From Planctomycetia bacterium (GTDB lineage: Bacteria > Planctomycetota > Planctomycetia > Pirellulales > UBA1268), in NCBI GenBank assembly GCA_009919445.1, contig RGBY01000149.1, positions 1 through 6,270 on the forward strand: a stretch of 6,270 bases of DNA. Direction: 5' to 3'. How positions within the stretch are numbered: position 1 is the stretch's first letter; each line of letters opens with the position of its first letter. Below, one piece after another: positions 5,923 through 6,270 of this stretch. The notes below the pieces were generated by a model. The model saw only the letters and a program-made list of their open reading frames with translations. It was not told where the DNA came from and did not search any database. Both the position numbers and the translations under genes were made by a program.

Positions 5923-6005
5923 GCAAGCGCCCTCTTTGCGTTTGGGCGTTCGGGCCGGCCTGCCGCGGCCTGGTGGTCTCCTCTGTTGGCTGCGGTGGTC
6001 TTGTC

Positions 6006-6270
6006 GTGCGTCTTTTGACCTTTTTTCGCTGGCCCCGATTCTGGCAGGTTCTCGGTGGGCATGGCCTCGCTTTTTGCCTGCTGACTTCAGCAGAGATGGT
6101 GCTGCCCCTCAGGATCGCTGAGGCGGCCCAGCCTGAATCAGGAAATGCCAAGTTTTCGGATACCAAGTTTTCGGATGCCGAGGTTGCAGATGCCAAGTCT
6201 GTGGATGTCCAGGTAGTGCAGCCTGAAGATGCGGTGAGGTTTTGTGAGCGGGCCTGGTTTGAACGGGCAC
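6006..6270 (+). CDS. Start of an exported protein of unknown function (partial, runs off the right edge)
   Basis: The frame is open from 5907 to the edge without a stop. GTG 6006 is preferred because GGTGG (5994-5998) lies seven bases upstream and because it gives a signal-like start: MRLLTFFRWPRF, then a hydrophobic run VLGGHGLAFCLLTS (15-28). Cleavage could follow Ala29, or Ala40 in AEA. ATG 6096 is an alternative that would remove this segment. After it, five-residue units KFSDT, KFSDA, EVADA and KSVDV (49-68) mirror a 15-base repeat in the DNA. The last visible residues (VQPEDAVRFCERAWFERA) look like the beginning of a folded domain that I do not recognise. 88 codons are visible. It is divergent from tatC across a 175-base gap holding a fair promoter. 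The product is probably periplasmic or surface exposed. Confidence 0.6.
   Translation, partial: MRLLTFFRWPRFWQVLGGHGLAFCLLTSAEMVLPLRIAEAAQPESGNAKFSDTKFSDAEVADAKSVDVQVVQPEDAVRFCERAWFERA
6150..6209 (+). repeat. Degenerate 15-base tandem repeat, four units, in frame
   Basis: AAGTTTTCGGAT occurs exactly at 6150-6161 and 6165-6176, a 15-base period. Two diverged units follow (6180-6194 and 6195-6209), both keeping GAT as the fourth codon. Each unit encodes five residues of the form K/E-x-x-D-x. The repeat lies just after the predicted signal sequence of the partial gene. Confidence 0.65.

Noticed and set aside
5489..6121. A 210-codon + strand open frame
   Set aside because: More than half is antisense to tatC and the rest overlaps, in another frame, the better-supported gene starting at 6006. 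The composition is not protein-like.
1..6270. Search for CRISPR repeats, insertion sequence ends, phage genes, toxin-antitoxin pairs or known riboswitches
   Set aside because: No spaced direct repeats, terminal inverted repeats, integrase-like frames or recognisable riboswitch cores were seen. The tRNA-Leu gene has no visible duplicated 3' end that would mark an integrated element within the window.

Overview
The window looks like an ordinary stretch of a planctomycete-type chromosome. It is moderately GC-rich, gene starts mostly lack strong Shine-Dalgarno sites, genes sit on both strands, and the TatC protein carries a large extra periplasmic loop. The lineage call is an inference from protein character and was not tested by any search. 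No phage, insertion sequence, CRISPR array or defence system is visible.

Layout, left to right. Bases 2-85 are the last 27 codons of a + strand gene, followed by a strong intrinsic terminator (159-191). A gene-free stretch follows (192-538). Then comes a + strand exported thioredoxin-family protein (553-1476) with two thioredoxin-like domains, only the first of which has a CXXC site. A long methyl-accepting chemotaxis receptor (1492-3483, minus strand) converges on it with a 15-base gap. Upstream of the receptor (3484-3928) lies a poorly defined stretch that may hold a small membrane protein or a decayed gene. A complete tRNA-Leu(UAA) gene lies at 4029-4114 on the minus strand.

A DUF420-family four-helix membrane protein (4281-4793, +) meets tatC (4790-5830, minus) tail to tail. 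Their two TAG stops share the same CTAG. Divergent from tatC, at the right edge, is the start of an exported protein of unknown function (6006 to beyond 6270) with a degenerate 15-base repeat after its signal sequence.

Most products act at or across the cytoplasmic membrane: a redox protein, a sensor, the Tat translocon core and a DUF420 protein of a family linked elsewhere to cytochrome oxidase maturation. Apart from the two convergent pairs there is no operon, so functional links between neighbours are weak. I found no clearly new system. The points most worth a second look are the duplicated but redox-dead thioredoxin domain, the roughly 80-residue insertion in TatC, the lone cysteine pair in the receptor ectodomain, the two-lesion open frame upstream of the receptor, and the repeat-bearing exported protein at the right edge.
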